From positions 27,182-78,015 of the forward strand of contig HF999640.1 in NCBI GenBank assembly GCA_000434055.1: 50,834 nucleotides of DNA, in the 5' to 3' direction. The stretch comes from Ruminococcus sp. CAG:488 (GTDB taxonomy: Bacteria; Bacillota; Clostridia; Oscillospirales; Acutalibacteraceae). The notes below the pieces were generated by a model. It saw nothing but the letters and a program-made list of their open reading frames with translations, did no database searches and was not told the DNA's origin. The number at the start of each line of letters is the position of its first letter. The stretch's first letter is position 1. Positions 22,979 through 31,967 of this stretch are shown piece after piece. Both the position numbers and the translations under genes were made by a program.

Positions 22979-23923
22979 ATGAGCTCAGGATTTAAAGGAT
23001 ATCACCCTCTTGTTAATGTATTATTTTTCATAAGCATTATTGCGTTCGGCATGCTGCTCAGGCACCCCGTTTATCTCGTTATATCCTTTATTTCCTCAAC
23101 GGCTTACTATCTGAAGCTTTCGGGGAAGGACGGAAGAAAAACTGTCTTTCGTTTTCTTCTCCCGATGCTTCTTTTTGTTGTTATCATCAATTCCTTTTTC
23201 AATCACTACGGAGTTACAACTCTTTTTATTTTGCCCTCCGGCAACAATTTTACATTTGAAGCCCTCGTCATGGGCATCGTTTCCGGAATTACAGTCGTTT
23301 CGGTAATCCAATGGTTTTTTTGCTGCAACGAGGTTGTGACAGAGGACAAATTCATGCACATCTTCGGCAGGATTTTACCAAAGGGTGCACTTATTGTTTC
23401 AATGATACTTCGATTTGTTCCTCTCTATCGCCGACGCTATAAAGAAATATCGCAAGCAAGAAAATGTATGGGACTAAACGGAACGGACAGCTTCATCTGC
23501 AAGATGAAAAACACTTTCAAAAATATCGGAATACTTGTTTCGTGGAGCTTCGAGAATGCAATCGAAACTGCCGACTCCATGAAAGCGAGAGGCTACGGTC
23601 TCAAAGGCAGAACCTATTACTCAAGATTTCAATGGCATACGGGCGACACACTTGCGCTTATTTTGCTTGTGCTGTTCGACGCTTTAATTATATTCGGTCT
23701 TGTCAGCAATTCGGCTTACTGCATTTACAATCCCTATGTGATAATAAATCAACCGTCCGAAATCGGCACGACCTACATCATAAACGAACTGAATTTGACA
23801 ATAAATCCGTTCGGTTTTCTATCAATAATTTCACTGATCGCTTTCACTTTGCTTTGCTTTTTACCGCTAACAATTGATTTAAAGGAGGATATCAAATGGC
23901 ACAGATTACAATCGAAAATTTAA
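22979..23923 (+). CDS. ecfT: ECF transporter transmembrane component EcfT
   Basis: 314 residues with about six membrane segments, the CbiQ/EcfT family. EcfT links the two ATPases to the substrate-binding S component. The two coupling helices carry ARG-type motifs, seen here as ARKCMGLNG and ADSMKARGYGLKG, the latter a standard match. A ribosome binding site is weak; the start lies 3 bases after the propeller stop, so translation is probably coupled. The 3' end overlaps the ATPase gene by 28 bases. The B12 riboswitch upstream makes cobalamin or a precursor the likely cargo. Confidence 0.9.
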   Translation: MSSGFKGYHPLVNVLFFISIIAFGMLLRHPVYLVISFISSTAYYLKLSGKDGRKTVFRFLLPMLLFVVIINSFFNHYGVTTLFILPSGNNFTFEALVMGIVSGITVVSVIQWFFCCNEVVTEDKFMHIFGRILPKGALIVSMILRFVPLYRRRYKEISQARKCMGLNGTDSFICKMKNTFKNIGILVSWSFENAIETADSMKARGYGLKGRTYYSRFQWHTGDTLALILLVLFDALIIFGLVSNSAYCIYNPYVIINQPSEIGTTYIINELNLTINPFGFLSIISLIAFTLLCFLPLTIDLKEDIKWHRLQSKI

Positions 23924-25482
23924 GCTTTCGATATTCTCTCGGCAATAAAAACTGTCTTGAAAAAATCAACCTTAGAATCAACGAGGGCGAGTTTATAATT
24001 CTCTGCGGAAAAAGCGGCTGTGGAAAAACGACCCTGCTTCGTCAACTCAAGCCTGCAATTGCACCAAAGGGTGAGCGCGATGGCGAAATATATTTTAACG
24101 GCACGAAGCTTGACGAAACAGACCTCAGAACGCAGTCTGAAAAGATCGGCTTTGTTATGCAAAATCCCGAGAGTCAAATTGTCACGGACAAGGTGTGGCA
24201 CGAGCTTGCATTTGCTCTTGAAAACCTCGGAATGGAAACGGCGGAAATCCGTCTGAGAGTTGCCGAGATGGCTTCATACTTCGGCATCGACGATTGGTTC
24301 GATAAAAAAACAGCCGAGCTTTCCGGCGGTCAGAAACAAATATTAAATCTTGCCGCCGTGATGGCAATGCACCCCGACATTTTGATTCTTGACGAGCCGA
24401 CCTCACGTCTTGACCCGATCGCCGGCGAGCGATTCCTCGAAACCGTCAATAAAATCAATAAAGATCTCGGCGTTACTGTAATCCTGACCGAGCACAGACT
24501 TGAAAATATTTTTTCTTTTGCCGACAGAATTGTTGTAATGGATAACGGAAAAATTATTGCTGACGGTGAGCCGAAAAAAATCGGAGAAATCGCAAGCAAT
24601 TTACCCGAGTTCGTTAAGCTGAGCTTGCCTGCGGCTATGAAGATTTTTGCTTCCACAAATGAAAAAGGTGACGCTCCCGTTTGTGTGCGTGACGGAAGAA
24701 ATTGGCTCGGAAGTCAAAATATTTTTTGCAAAAAAGTTGAAAGAAAAAGTATAGTTTTCAGTGAAAAAAATGCAATAGAATTAAAAAATATTTCGTTTAA
24801 ATACGAAAAAGATTCCGATGATATTTTACACTCAATGAACCTGAAAATTCCGCAGGGCTGCATATTCGCTTTGCTCGGCGGAAACGGAGCGGGCAAATCA
24901 ACTCTTTTTAAAATTATTCTCGGAATTGAAAAGCCCTACAGCGGTAAAATAAAAATCAACGGCAATGTTGCCGCCATGCCGCAGGAGGTTCAAACTCTCT
25001 TTGCTTCAAGAACAGTACAAGATGAGCTCAGAGAGATGTCGCAGAGCAGTGAAGAAATAAAAAAAGCTGCCGAGCTTACGCAAATTGAAAATCTTCTTAA
25101 AAATCACCCGTTTGACCTCAGCGGCGGCGAGCAGCAGCGTGTTGCCGTTGCAAAGCTTTTACTTTGTGAGCGTGACATTTATTTCTTTGACGAGCCTACC
25201 AAGGGTATGGACGCAGAATTTAAAAAGATTTTTTCAAATATATTAACCGAGCTGAAAGCAAATAATAAAACTGTTGTTATTATTTCGCATGACATAGATT
25301 TTTGCGCCGAAAATGCAGAGCTTTGTGCAATGCTTTTTGACAGGAATATTTCCGCAGTCAACACAACCGATAAATTTTTTGACGGCAACCGTTTTTACAC
25401 AACTGCGGCTAACAAAATTTCAAAAGGATTTATCGATGGCGCAATAACGGAAAAGGATGTGATTGAATGTATAAAAAAATAA
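23896..25482 (+). CDS. ECF transporter fused ATPase (EcfA-EcfA')
   Basis: 528 residues with two ABC ATPase domains in one chain. Domain 1: Walker A GKSGCGKT (38-45), Q-loop, signature LSGGQKQ, Walker B ILILDEPT. Domain 2: Walker A GGNGAGKS (near 328), signature LSGGEQQRV, Walker B IYFFDEPT. In most ECF systems these are two separate proteins (EcfA1, EcfA2); fusion occurs in some dedicated systems. A strong GGAGG ribosome binding site lies within the end of ecfT. The frame overlaps the S-component gene by 16 bases. A dedicated ATPase inside the locus means this is a group I-like ECF transporter with its own energy module. Confidence 0.93.
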   Translation: MAQITIENLSFRYSLGNKNCLEKINLRINEGEFIILCGKSGCGKTTLLRQLKPAIAPKGERDGEIYFNGTKLDETDLRTQSEKIGFVMQNPESQIVTDKVWHELAFALENLGMETAEIRLRVAEMASYFGIDDWFDKKTAELSGGQKQILNLAAVMAMHPDILILDEPTSRLDPIAGERFLETVNKINKDLGVTVILTEHRLENIFSFADRIVVMDNGKIIADGEPKKIGEIASNLPEFVKLSLPAAMKIFASTNEKGDAPVCVRDGRNWLGSQNIFCKKVERKSIVFSEKNAIELKNISFKYEKDSDDILHSMNLKIPQGCIFALLGGNGAGKSTLFKIILGIEKPYSGKIKINGNVAAMPQEVQTLFASRTVQDELREMSQSSEEIKKAAELTQIENLLKNHPFDLSGGEQQRVAVAKLLLCERDIYFFDEPTKGMDAEFKKIFSNILTELKANNKTVVIISHDIDFCAENAELCAMLFDRNISAVNTTDKFFDGNRFYTTAANKISKGFIDGAITEKDVIECIKK

Positions 25483-26162
25483 TCACTCTTTTTGTCTTCA
25501 TCCTCGGAATCCCCGCTATAATTTTCGGATGTTCCAAGCTGATAATCTCAAAACAATATTACGTTGCGAGCGCGTTGATAATCGCACTTGCGCTTGCCGC
25601 TCTTTTTTTGAGCCTTGAAAAGAAAAAGATGCAGACGAGGGAGCTTGTCGCAATTGCCTGTGTTGTTGCTTTGGCGGTTGTCGGACGCGCGGCGCTTTTT
25701 ATGCTTCCTCAGGTAAAGCTAACCTGTGCAATCGTAATCCTTGCGGCGATATCGTTCGGTCCCTATGTCGGATTTTTATGCGGCTCGCTTTCGATGCTCG
25801 TTTCAAACATATTTTTCGGTCAGGGCGCGCACACGCCTTTTCAGATGTTCGGCATGGGGCTTGTAGCATTTCTCTGCGGACTGATTTTTTATAAAAAAAG
25901 CTATGGCAGAAGCCGCCCGGCGGTTGCAATTGTCGGCGGCATATTGTGCTTTGCCATTTACGGCTTTATTGTCGATTCAAGCTCCGCTCTTTTTTTCTCC
26001 GCCGCACCGACAGTTAAAACCATGCTCCCTGTTTATATCTCGGGTATGAGCTTCAACGCAATTCATGCCGTAACAACGCTCATTGCGCTTTTTGTTGCAA
26101 CGCCTTATATTCAGGATACATTCGACCGAATAGCAAAAAAATACGGACTTTTCGGCACATGA
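25467..26162 (+). CDS. ECF transporter S component (putative cobalamin specificity)
   Basis: 231 residues, strongly hydrophobic. An N-terminal pair of membrane segments (about 5-50) precedes the usual six-helix S-component core that starts at TRELVAIACVVALAVVGRA. The segments FGPYVGFLCGSLSMLVSNIFFGQGAHTPFQMFGMGLVAFLCGL and SGMSFNAIHAVTTLIALFVATP are typical of ECF S proteins of the CbrT-like / DUF6580-like type. The substrate is inferred from the riboswitch: cobalamin, cobinamide or another corrinoid. Start ATG 25467 is inside the end of the ATPase gene, indicating coupling. Confidence 0.85.
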   Translation: MYKKIITLFVFILGIPAIIFGCSKLIISKQYYVASALIIALALAALFLSLEKKKMQTRELVAIACVVALAVVGRAALFMLPQVKLTCAIVILAAISFGPYVGFLCGSLSMLVSNIFFGQGAHTPFQMFGMGLVAFLCGLIFYKKSYGRSRPAVAIVGGILCFAIYGFIVDSSSALFFSAAPTVKTMLPVYISGMSFNAIHAVTTLIALFVATPYIQDTFDRIAKKYGLFGT

Positions 26163-26199
26163 CCAACAGTTGATTACTTTAAAGGATTGATTAACCGAT

Positions 26200-26910
26200 A
26201 TGAAAAAATATACTTCTCTTCTGCTTATTTCTGTTTTAATTCTCTTGTCGGGCTGCGGAATTACCGTGACCAAGGTCGAGAACACAACAGCCGATGAGCA
26301 AAACATTATTACCGACGAAAGCACAATATCTTCAACGGATTCCGTTATAACCTCAACGACGGGTTATACCGCAACTGCATCGAACACAACAACCGCAAAA
26401 ATTACAACAACGGCACACACGTCCAAGCCCTCCAAGGTCACCACGACAAAGAAGCAGGAAAAAACCGTAACGTGCACAATCGAAATCGAATGTAAAACAA
26501 TACTCAACAATCTCGGTAATCTTCGTCCCGAAAAGAAAGCGTTTCTGCCGAAGGACGGATATATTCTTAAAGAAACAACCGTTTCCGTCGCCGAGGGCAG
26601 CACAGTTTTTGACGTGCTGAGGCTCGTTTGCAAGCAGAACACCTGCCCCGAGAAATGCACCTACTGCCGTAAATCGGGAATTCAGCTTGAATATGTTTAC
26701 ACTCGCAGTTATGACAGCGAATATATCAGAGGAATTCATCAGCTCTACGAAAAGGACTGCGGCACTAAATCCGGCTGGATGTATTCGGTCAACGGAGTTT
26801 TCCCGAATTACGGCGTTAATAAATACACCGTCAAAAACGGCGATGATATAAAATTCCGTTATACCTGCAACGGTTTCGGCGAGGATCTCGGTGCAAGCTT
26901 CACGGGTTGA
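26200..26910 (+). CDS. Lipoprotein with transcobalamin-like DUF4430 domain
   Basis: 236 residues. A lipoprotein signal (LILLSGCG, lipid-carrying Cys20) is followed by a Ser/Thr-rich linker (residues about 25-90), which sets the last 130 residues off the membrane. That domain fits DUF4430/transcobalamin-like: TVSVAEGSTVFDVLRLVC near the start, then KSGWMYSVNGVFPNYGVNKYTVKNGDDIKFRYTC. Several cysteines (CKQNTCPEKCTYC) may form disulfides or bind metal. It lies 37 bases after the S-component gene. I infer a membrane-tethered corrinoid-binding partner for the S component. The ribosome binding site is weak (AAAGGATTG). Confidence 0.85.
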   Translation: MKKYTSLLLISVLILLSGCGITVTKVENTTADEQNIITDESTISSTDSVITSTTGYTATASNTTTAKITTTAHTSKPSKVTTTKKQEKTVTCTIEIECKTILNNLGNLRPEKKAFLPKDGYILKETTVSVAEGSTVFDVLRLVCKQNTCPEKCTYCRKSGIQLEYVYTRSYDSEYIRGIHQLYEKDCGTKSGWMYSVNGVFPNYGVNKYTVKNGDDIKFRYTCNGFGEDLGASFTG

Positions 26911-27014
26911 CTAACAAAGGAAAATAGATTATTATTAAGGTTGTATTTTATCCCTTCCGCCACAAGCGCAAGCAAAGCCAAAAATGCCAAACAATCTTAC
27001 CGAGTGAGGTCAAC

Positions 27015-27332
27015 ATGATTACATACACAAGAATAACATTTGAAGAAGCAAAAACTATGCTCGACGAAGGCGGCTGTATAATGTTCGACGTGCGTACCGA
27101 TGAAGAATTCTTCACGGGGCATGCCGAAGGAGCGGTCAACTTTGACGTTGACACGATCAATGCCGAATCCGCCGCCGAGCTTATTCCGAATAAGGACACT
27201 CCGATTATTGTCTATTGCAAAACGGGCGAGCGTGCCAAGCTTGCCGCCGAAGCACTGTGCGAGCTCGGCTACACAAACGTTTACGACGTCGGCAGTCTCG
27301 TCGAATGGCCGTACGGCTTGTCATTTGAATAA
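27015..27332 (+). CDS. Rhodanese-like domain protein
   Basis: 105 residues, one rhodanese domain. The active-site loop is VYCKTGERA with the catalytic cysteine near residue 76; the start has the common FDVRTDEEF motif. Single-domain rhodaneses carry sulfane sulfur as a persulfide for transfer. It lies 104 bases past the lipoprotein gene with no clear terminator between, so it could be part of the same transcript, but its role in B12 uptake is not evident. A strong bidirectional terminator follows. Confidence 0.93.
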   Translation: MITYTRITFEEAKTMLDEGGCIMFDVRTDEEFFTGHAEGAVNFDVDTINAESAAELIPNKDTPIIVYCKTGERAKLAAEALCELGYTNVYDVGSLVEWPYGLSFE

Positions 27333-27338
27333 ACACAT

Positions 27339-27370
27339 AAAAAGCTTCCTTTTTTCAAGGAAGCTTTTTC
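27339..27370. terminator. Bidirectional terminator between rhodanese and mfd
   Basis: A perfect 13-bp stem AAAAAGCTTCCTT/AAGGAAGCTTTTT (27339-27351 with 27357-27369) with a 5-base loop and T runs in both directions. It serves two convergent genes. Confidence 0.92.
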
Positions 27371-27432
27371 ATATCCGTATGGTTCGTCGAATTCTGATAC
27401 AGAAAACGTTTTATTTGCAAAAGGCGGCAACC

Positions 27433-30400
27433 CTATTTTGACATTATCTCAAGTGCCTTATTTATAACCGCCAACTGATCCTCGCCCGGCATAACCTTAA
27501 CGGCTATGTGCGGCTTGCCTGCGGCGGAAACCGTTATCCTGCCTCGCATATATTTTGCAAGATTCGATATCTTTTCCATATCAAGCGTTTCTATAAACAG
27601 CTTGACGTTACTGCCCGTTCGCCCTATCTCATAAACGCCCTGCTGTAACGCAGTATTTCTGAGAAGCGAAACAGTGATAAGGCCCTGAACGCACTGCGGC
27701 GGTTCACCGAAGCGGTCTATAAGCTCGTCGAGAACATCATCGGCATCATCATGGTTTTTGATGTCCGCAATCCTGCGATACATCGCAAGCTTCTGCGCAA
27801 CATCCTCAATGTAATCGGCAGGAATATGTGCGTCGATCGGCAGATCAATAAGACATTCTTTTTCGGGAACAGCAGAAATCTCGCCTTTCTCCTCACGAAC
27901 GGCTTGATCAAGCATTTTTAAATACATATCATAGCCGACCGATTCCATATGGCCGTGCTGCTGTGCACCGAGAATGTTTCCGGCACCTCTGATTTCAAGG
28001 TCACGCATCGCGATATGGAAGCCCGAACCGAACTCGGTATATTCACGAATTGCCGTCAGTCGCTTTGCGGCAACCTCCGTCAGCTCCTTGCCGCGTCTGA
28101 ACGTGAAATAAGCGCTTGCACGTCTTGACGAACGGCCGACACGTCCCCTTATCTGATGAAGCTGGGCAAGACCGAGCCTGTCTGCATCCTCGATTATCAA
28201 CGTGTTGACATTAGGCACATCAACACCGGTTTCAATAATCGTCGTACAAACAAGTACATCAATATCACCCTCAAGCAGGTCACGCCAAATGTTGCTCAGC
28301 TTATCCTCGGTCATCTGTCCGTGAGCAACGGCAACATTTGTATCCGGGAGAAAATCTCTGAGCTTTGACGCCATTCTTTCAATCGTTTCCGTTCTGTTAT
28401 GCAGGTAATAAACCTGTCCTCCGCGGCGCAGCTCAGATTGAATCGCCTGAATTATAACATCAAAATTATACTCTATAACATAAGTCTGGACAGGGTGCCT
28501 ATCGTGCGGAGCTTCCTCAAGAATCGACATATCCCTGATTCCTGTCATTGCCATGTTGAGAGTCCTCGGAATGGGCGTTGCGCTGAGTGTCAATACATCA
28601 ACATTCGGGTATTGCTCTTTAAGTTTTTCTTTCTGCGCAACACCGAAGCGCTGTTCCTCATCGACAATTATCAGTCCGAGGTCACGGAATTCAATATCCT
28701 TTGAAATCAGCCTGTGAGTTCCGACAATAATATCAACATATCCCCTTTTGAGATCCTGTTTGATTTTTTTCTGCTGATTAGTCGGAACAAAGCGAGAAAT
28801 CATCTGTGCTTCAACAGGGAACCCGTCAAAACGCTTGCAAATCGTCTGGTAATGCTGGAGCGCAAGAATCGTTGTAGGCACAAGAATCGCACACTGTTTA
28901 CCGTCGGCAACGCACTTAAATGCAGCACGCAGCGCAACCTCTGTCTTACCGAAGCCGACATCGCCGCATAGGAGTCTGTCCATCGGGTACGGCTTCTCCA
29001 TGTCGTTCTTTATCTCCTGAATACAGCGGAGCTGATCATCCGTTTCTTCATATTCAAAACGGCGCTCAAAATCGTTCTGCATATCAATATCGGGAGAAAA
29101 AGCAAAACCCTTTATCTGTGTTCTCTTGGTATACAGGTCAATAAGCTCCTGAGCGATATCCTTAACCGCCGAGCGTACGCGGGATCTTGTTTTCTGCCAT
29201 TCCTTGCCGCCGAGCTTGTTTAATTTGACTGTGCCGTTCTCACTTTTTGAACCGATGTATCTCGAAACCTGATCAAGCTGAGTAACGGGCACATAAAGAA
29301 TGTCGCCCTTGTCGTATTTTATTTTGATATAATCCTTAATATTTCCGTCGGCTTCAAGGCTTGTGATACCCTCAAAAATGCCGATACCGTGAGCGGTATG
29401 AACAATATAATCGCCCTTGTGAAGATCCTCAAGCGAATTGAACACCGCCGCCTTGTTGACTTTTTTGTTAGCCTTTCTGACAGGCAGAGCTGTTCTGCTT
29501 CCGTAGGTTATAACTGTCAGCCCGGCATCGGGATATTCAAAGCCTGCCGAAAATCCGCCGGGTAAAACAATGACTTTGTTCGGAATCAGCTCCTCTGGCG
29601 GGTTTGGCATATATGTCGCAGAAAAGCCTTCACCCTGCAAATCCGATGCCAATGCCTGAGCTGATTTATCCGTTCCCGCTATAACAAAAACCGAGTGTCC
29701 TTTCTTTTGATACATTGGCTTAATATCGTCAATAAGCATGCTCATTGAACCGTTCCACGGCGAAAACTGACGTGCATTGAACGTTACAAGTCCCTTGACA
29801 GGCGTATCAAACGAGCCTCTTGCAATGTTGTCAAGATAGACCGCCCCGAGGTCCTCATAAATGCCCAAAAGCTCACTGAATTCGAGCATAAATCTGTCAA
29901 GACCTTTGCAAATGATGCCCTCCTCGAGGAAAGCTTTAAGCTCCTCATGGAAAAGCTCAAGTGAAGCGTTCGCATGCTCTTTAACGGCGAAGCTCTCGCT
30001 GACAAACAAAAGCGGCTCGTCAATATAGTCAAAAATCGTTGCCGCACAGGGATAGATGAGCGGCAAATATCTGTCGATATTCGGCAGATGAATTCCGCCG
30101 TTGAGCTTTTCAAGGTCGGCAGAAAGCAACTGCTTTGCCTGAACGGAGCCTTTGCCCTTTGTCTTTGCAATCTGCTCCTCAATAAGGTCGGCAAGTCTGA
30201 CGGGATTACAGCAGATTTCGTTTGCAGGCGTAATTACAACGGAATTCGTCGAATCTATACGTCGCTGACTCTCGGGGTCAAACGTAGAAAGGCAGTCTAT
30301 ACTGTCACCCCAGAATTCAACTCGGTAAGGGTTAGCGCAGTCGGGAGAAAAAATATCAATTATTCCGCCCCTGACAGCGAACTGACCCGAGCCGTCAACC

Positions 30401-30897
30401 TGGCTGCTCCTTGTATATCCGGCATTGATAAGCCTGTCAATAAGCTCATCCTGCTCGACGGTTTCGCCGACGGTGAGCGTTATCCTCTTGGCGATAAGCT
30501 CCTCGGGAGGAATTGTGAGCTGCAAAGCCGCCTCAACCGAGCAGACAACCGCACGCACACTGCCATCGACGAGATGACCGAGCACGCTCAGTCTGGAATG
30601 TTCATAATCACGGGATTTTATGTCGTCGGGGCGCAGGGATATGTCTCCGGCAGGATACATGACGGCATCGCAGCCAAAGGCATTGAGATCTTTACACAGC
30701 TTATTCGCCGAGCTTTCGTCGGGCGTTATAACTATTGCTTTGTGAGGTGAAAGGTCTTGGCAAAGCGCCGATATCACGTGCGCCTTGTGAATCTGCGACA
30801 GTCCGAGCGCACCCGCAGGCAAGCGTCGGTTTGTCACATTATAAAGCAGGGAACGATACTCACCGAGGCCCTTCAGAGCTTTTGTAAAACAGGACAT
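27433..30897 (-). CDS. mfd: Transcription-repair coupling factor Mfd
   Basis: 1154 residues, full length. Order: UvrB-like N-terminal domains, the RNA-polymerase-interacting domain (LHKGDYIVHTAHGIGIFEG, near 490), the RecG-like translocase with Walker A LCGDVGFGKTEVALRA (near 644), DEEQRFGV for motif II and TLSATPIPRTL for motif III, then the C-terminal TRCF domain. Mfd pushes RNA polymerase off DNA lesions and recruits UvrA. I set the start at ATG 30895-30897, with GGAG 7 bases upstream; a TTG 12 bases earlier would swallow that site. It follows the HAD gene by 18 bases. Confidence 0.96.
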   Translation of the reverse strand: MSCFTKALKGLGEYRSLLYNVTNRRLPAGALGLSQIHKAHVISALCQDLSPHKAIVITPDESSANKLCKDLNAFGCDAVMYPAGDISLRPDDIKSRDYEHSRLSVLGHLVDGSVRAVVCSVEAALQLTIPPEELIAKRITLTVGETVEQDELIDRLINAGYTRSSQVDGSGQFAVRGGIIDIFSPDCANPYRVEFWGDSIDCLSTFDPESQRRIDSTNSVVITPANEICCNPVRLADLIEEQIAKTKGKGSVQAKQLLSADLEKLNGGIHLPNIDRYLPLIYPCAATIFDYIDEPLLFVSESFAVKEHANASLELFHEELKAFLEEGIICKGLDRFMLEFSELLGIYEDLGAVYLDNIARGSFDTPVKGLVTFNARQFSPWNGSMSMLIDDIKPMYQKKGHSVFVIAGTDKSAQALASDLQGEGFSATYMPNPPEELIPNKVIVLPGGFSAGFEYPDAGLTVITYGSRTALPVRKANKKVNKAAVFNSLEDLHKGDYIVHTAHGIGIFEGITSLEADGNIKDYIKIKYDKGDILYVPVTQLDQVSRYIGSKSENGTVKLNKLGGKEWQKTRSRVRSAVKDIAQELIDLYTKRTQIKGFAFSPDIDMQNDFERRFEYEETDDQLRCIQEIKNDMEKPYPMDRLLCGDVGFGKTEVALRAAFKCVADGKQCAILVPTTILALQHYQTICKRFDGFPVEAQMISRFVPTNQQKKIKQDLKRGYVDIIVGTHRLISKDIEFRDLGLIIVDEEQRFGVAQKEKLKEQYPNVDVLTLSATPIPRTLNMAMTGIRDMSILEEAPHDRHPVQTYVIEYNFDVIIQAIQSELRRGGQVYYLHNRTETIERMASKLRDFLPDTNVAVAHGQMTEDKLSNIWRDLLEGDIDVLVCTTIIETGVDVPNVNTLIIEDADRLGLAQLHQIRGRVGRSSRRASAYFTFRRGKELTEVAAKRLTAIREYTEFGSGFHIAMRDLEIRGAGNILGAQQHGHMESVGYDMYLKMLDQAVREEKGEISAVPEKECLIDLPIDAHIPADYIEDVAQKLAMYRRIADIKNHDDADDVLDELIDRFGEPPQCVQGLITVSLLRNTALQQGVYEIGRTGSNVKLFIETLDMEKISNLAKYMRGRITVSAAGKPHIAVKVMPGEDQLAVINKALEIMSK

Positions 30898-30915
30898 TTT
30901 TAGCTCCAATTCTAA

Positions 30916-31524
30916 TTAAATTACTATGTTGTTGTTTCTCATATCTTGTTTAAGTCTTTCAATATCACGATCGCCGAAGCAATGAGCTTTCATTCCGACA
31001 TATTCGGCCATATCAACATTCGTCTGCGAATCGTCAATGAAGAAACACTCTTCGGGAATCAGTGAAAACTCATCAAACAAAATCCTGTAAATCTTCTCCG
31101 CCGGTTTTATTTCATTATAGCGCGCCGAGATGATAAATCCGTCGAAAAAGGCAAACGCAGGTACACTTTTTTTGAAATCGTCAAACCAATCGGGACAATT
31201 TGAAAGAAGATAGATCTTGTACCCATTCTCCTTGAGAGCTTTAACAACCGGATACATCTCGTTGATCGGCGGCATTTCAGTCTCACGCTCAATCACCATT
31301 TTGCGTACCTCGGCATGAAGTCTCTCGGGCAAACGGCTGTTCATTTTATTCAGAGCTTCCTCAACGGAAAGGTCTCCCTTATCCATCAGCGCCCATTCTT
31401 TTGAACGGAAGGTATTCGCAAGAACAGCGTCTCTGTCCTCGGGAGCAAAGTGATTGCTGACCGAACGAACCGGGTCAAAATCAATCAGAACTCCGCCCAT
31501 ATCAAATATAATATTTTTTATCAT
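30916..31524 (-). CDS. HAD-superfamily hydrolase (YihX-like)
   Basis: 202 residues with the haloacid-dehalogenase fold. Motif I is IIFDMGGVLIDF: the nucleophile Asp is present and the second Asp of DxD is replaced by Gly, as in the YihX/epoxide-hydrolase-N-terminal group. Motif II is LLSNCPDW, motif III the Lys in EIKPAEKIY and motif IV FFIDDSQTN. It is probably a small sugar-phosphate or nucleotide phosphatase; substrate unknown. Its own promoter lies upstream, and mfd follows within 18 bases, so both are one operon. A GGAGG ribosome binding site precedes the ATG. Confidence 0.92.
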   Translation of the reverse strand: MIKNIIFDMGGVLIDFDPVRSVSNHFAPEDRDAVLANTFRSKEWALMDKGDLSVEEALNKMNSRLPERLHAEVRKMVIERETEMPPINEMYPVVKALKENGYKIYLLSNCPDWFDDFKKSVPAFAFFDGFIISARYNEIKPAEKIYRILFDEFSLIPEECFFIDDSQTNVDMAEYVGMKAHCFGDRDIERLKQDMRNNNIVI

Positions 31525-31574
31525 TCAACCGCCTCCGTTCTCAAATTTACCGTCAGTCGGATTGCTACTAAGGT

Positions 31575-31603
31575 ATTATATAACAGATTCCCGTAAAAAT
31601 CAA
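31575..31603 (-). promoter_or_regulatory. Promoter of the HAD-mfd operon
   Basis: Minus-strand TTGATT (31598-31603), 17 bases, TATAAT (31575-31580), about 50 bases upstream of the HAD start. Confidence 0.75.
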
Positions 31604-31877
31604 TTTAGGTTGGTTAAAATTAAACGTTTTCTTCAAATAGTTATATAACAATTTAACTGTATCGGCAATATAGTAGTTTTAATGCATAATATATATGTAA
31701 GATTATGGACAATAACGGAGAAATCGCAAAGAATAACAGTGAAATAGGTTCTTTCTTTCTTAAACACAATTCATAACTTATAGTTTTTGCACCCATGCGT
31801 TACGGACACGTGGGTGCGCTTTTATTTTCTATGACAAAATCTTAATCAAAAATTAAGATTTCAAGGGTTTAAAGCTC
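31604..31877 (+). other. Gene-free stretch with an orphan terminator (possible small RNA)
   Basis: Between the HAD promoter and the synthetase promoter there is no credible gene. A terminator-like hairpin, GCACCCA (31789-31795) with TGGGTGC (31811-31817), is followed by CTTTTATTTT and points along the plus strand, yet no plus-strand gene lies upstream within the gap. A short plus-strand RNA starting around 31.65-31.70 kb would explain it. A 23-codon frame (31705-31776) lies inside but has no ribosome binding site. Also present: AAATCTTAAT-CAAAA-ATTAAGATTT near 31845-31860, a 10-bp hairpin. Confidence 0.35.
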
Positions 31878-31906
31878 TTGAATTAACCCGTAATTTGTGT
31901 TAAAAT
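31878..31906 (+). promoter_or_regulatory. Promoter of the acyl-CoA synthetase gene
   Basis: TTGAAT (31878-31883), 17 bases, TAAAAT (31901-31906), giving a leader of about 55 bases. Confidence 0.65.
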
Positions 31907-31967
31907 TTATTGTACTTGTCATGATAATCCAATAAAAACTGATGTCTGTGAATACGGAGGAAATAGA

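Noticed and set aside
29974..30750. A 258-codon plus-strand frame opposite mfd
   Set aside because: Mirror frame of a highly conserved gene; its content is not protein-like.
30916..31524. Loss of the second motif I Asp in the HAD protein as a sign of decay
   Set aside because: A D-x-G-x-V pattern is normal in YihX-like HAD enzymes; other motifs are intact.
31705..31776. A 23-codon frame before the acyl-CoA synthetase
   Set aside because: No ribosome binding site and no clear promoter; kept only as part of a possible small RNA region.
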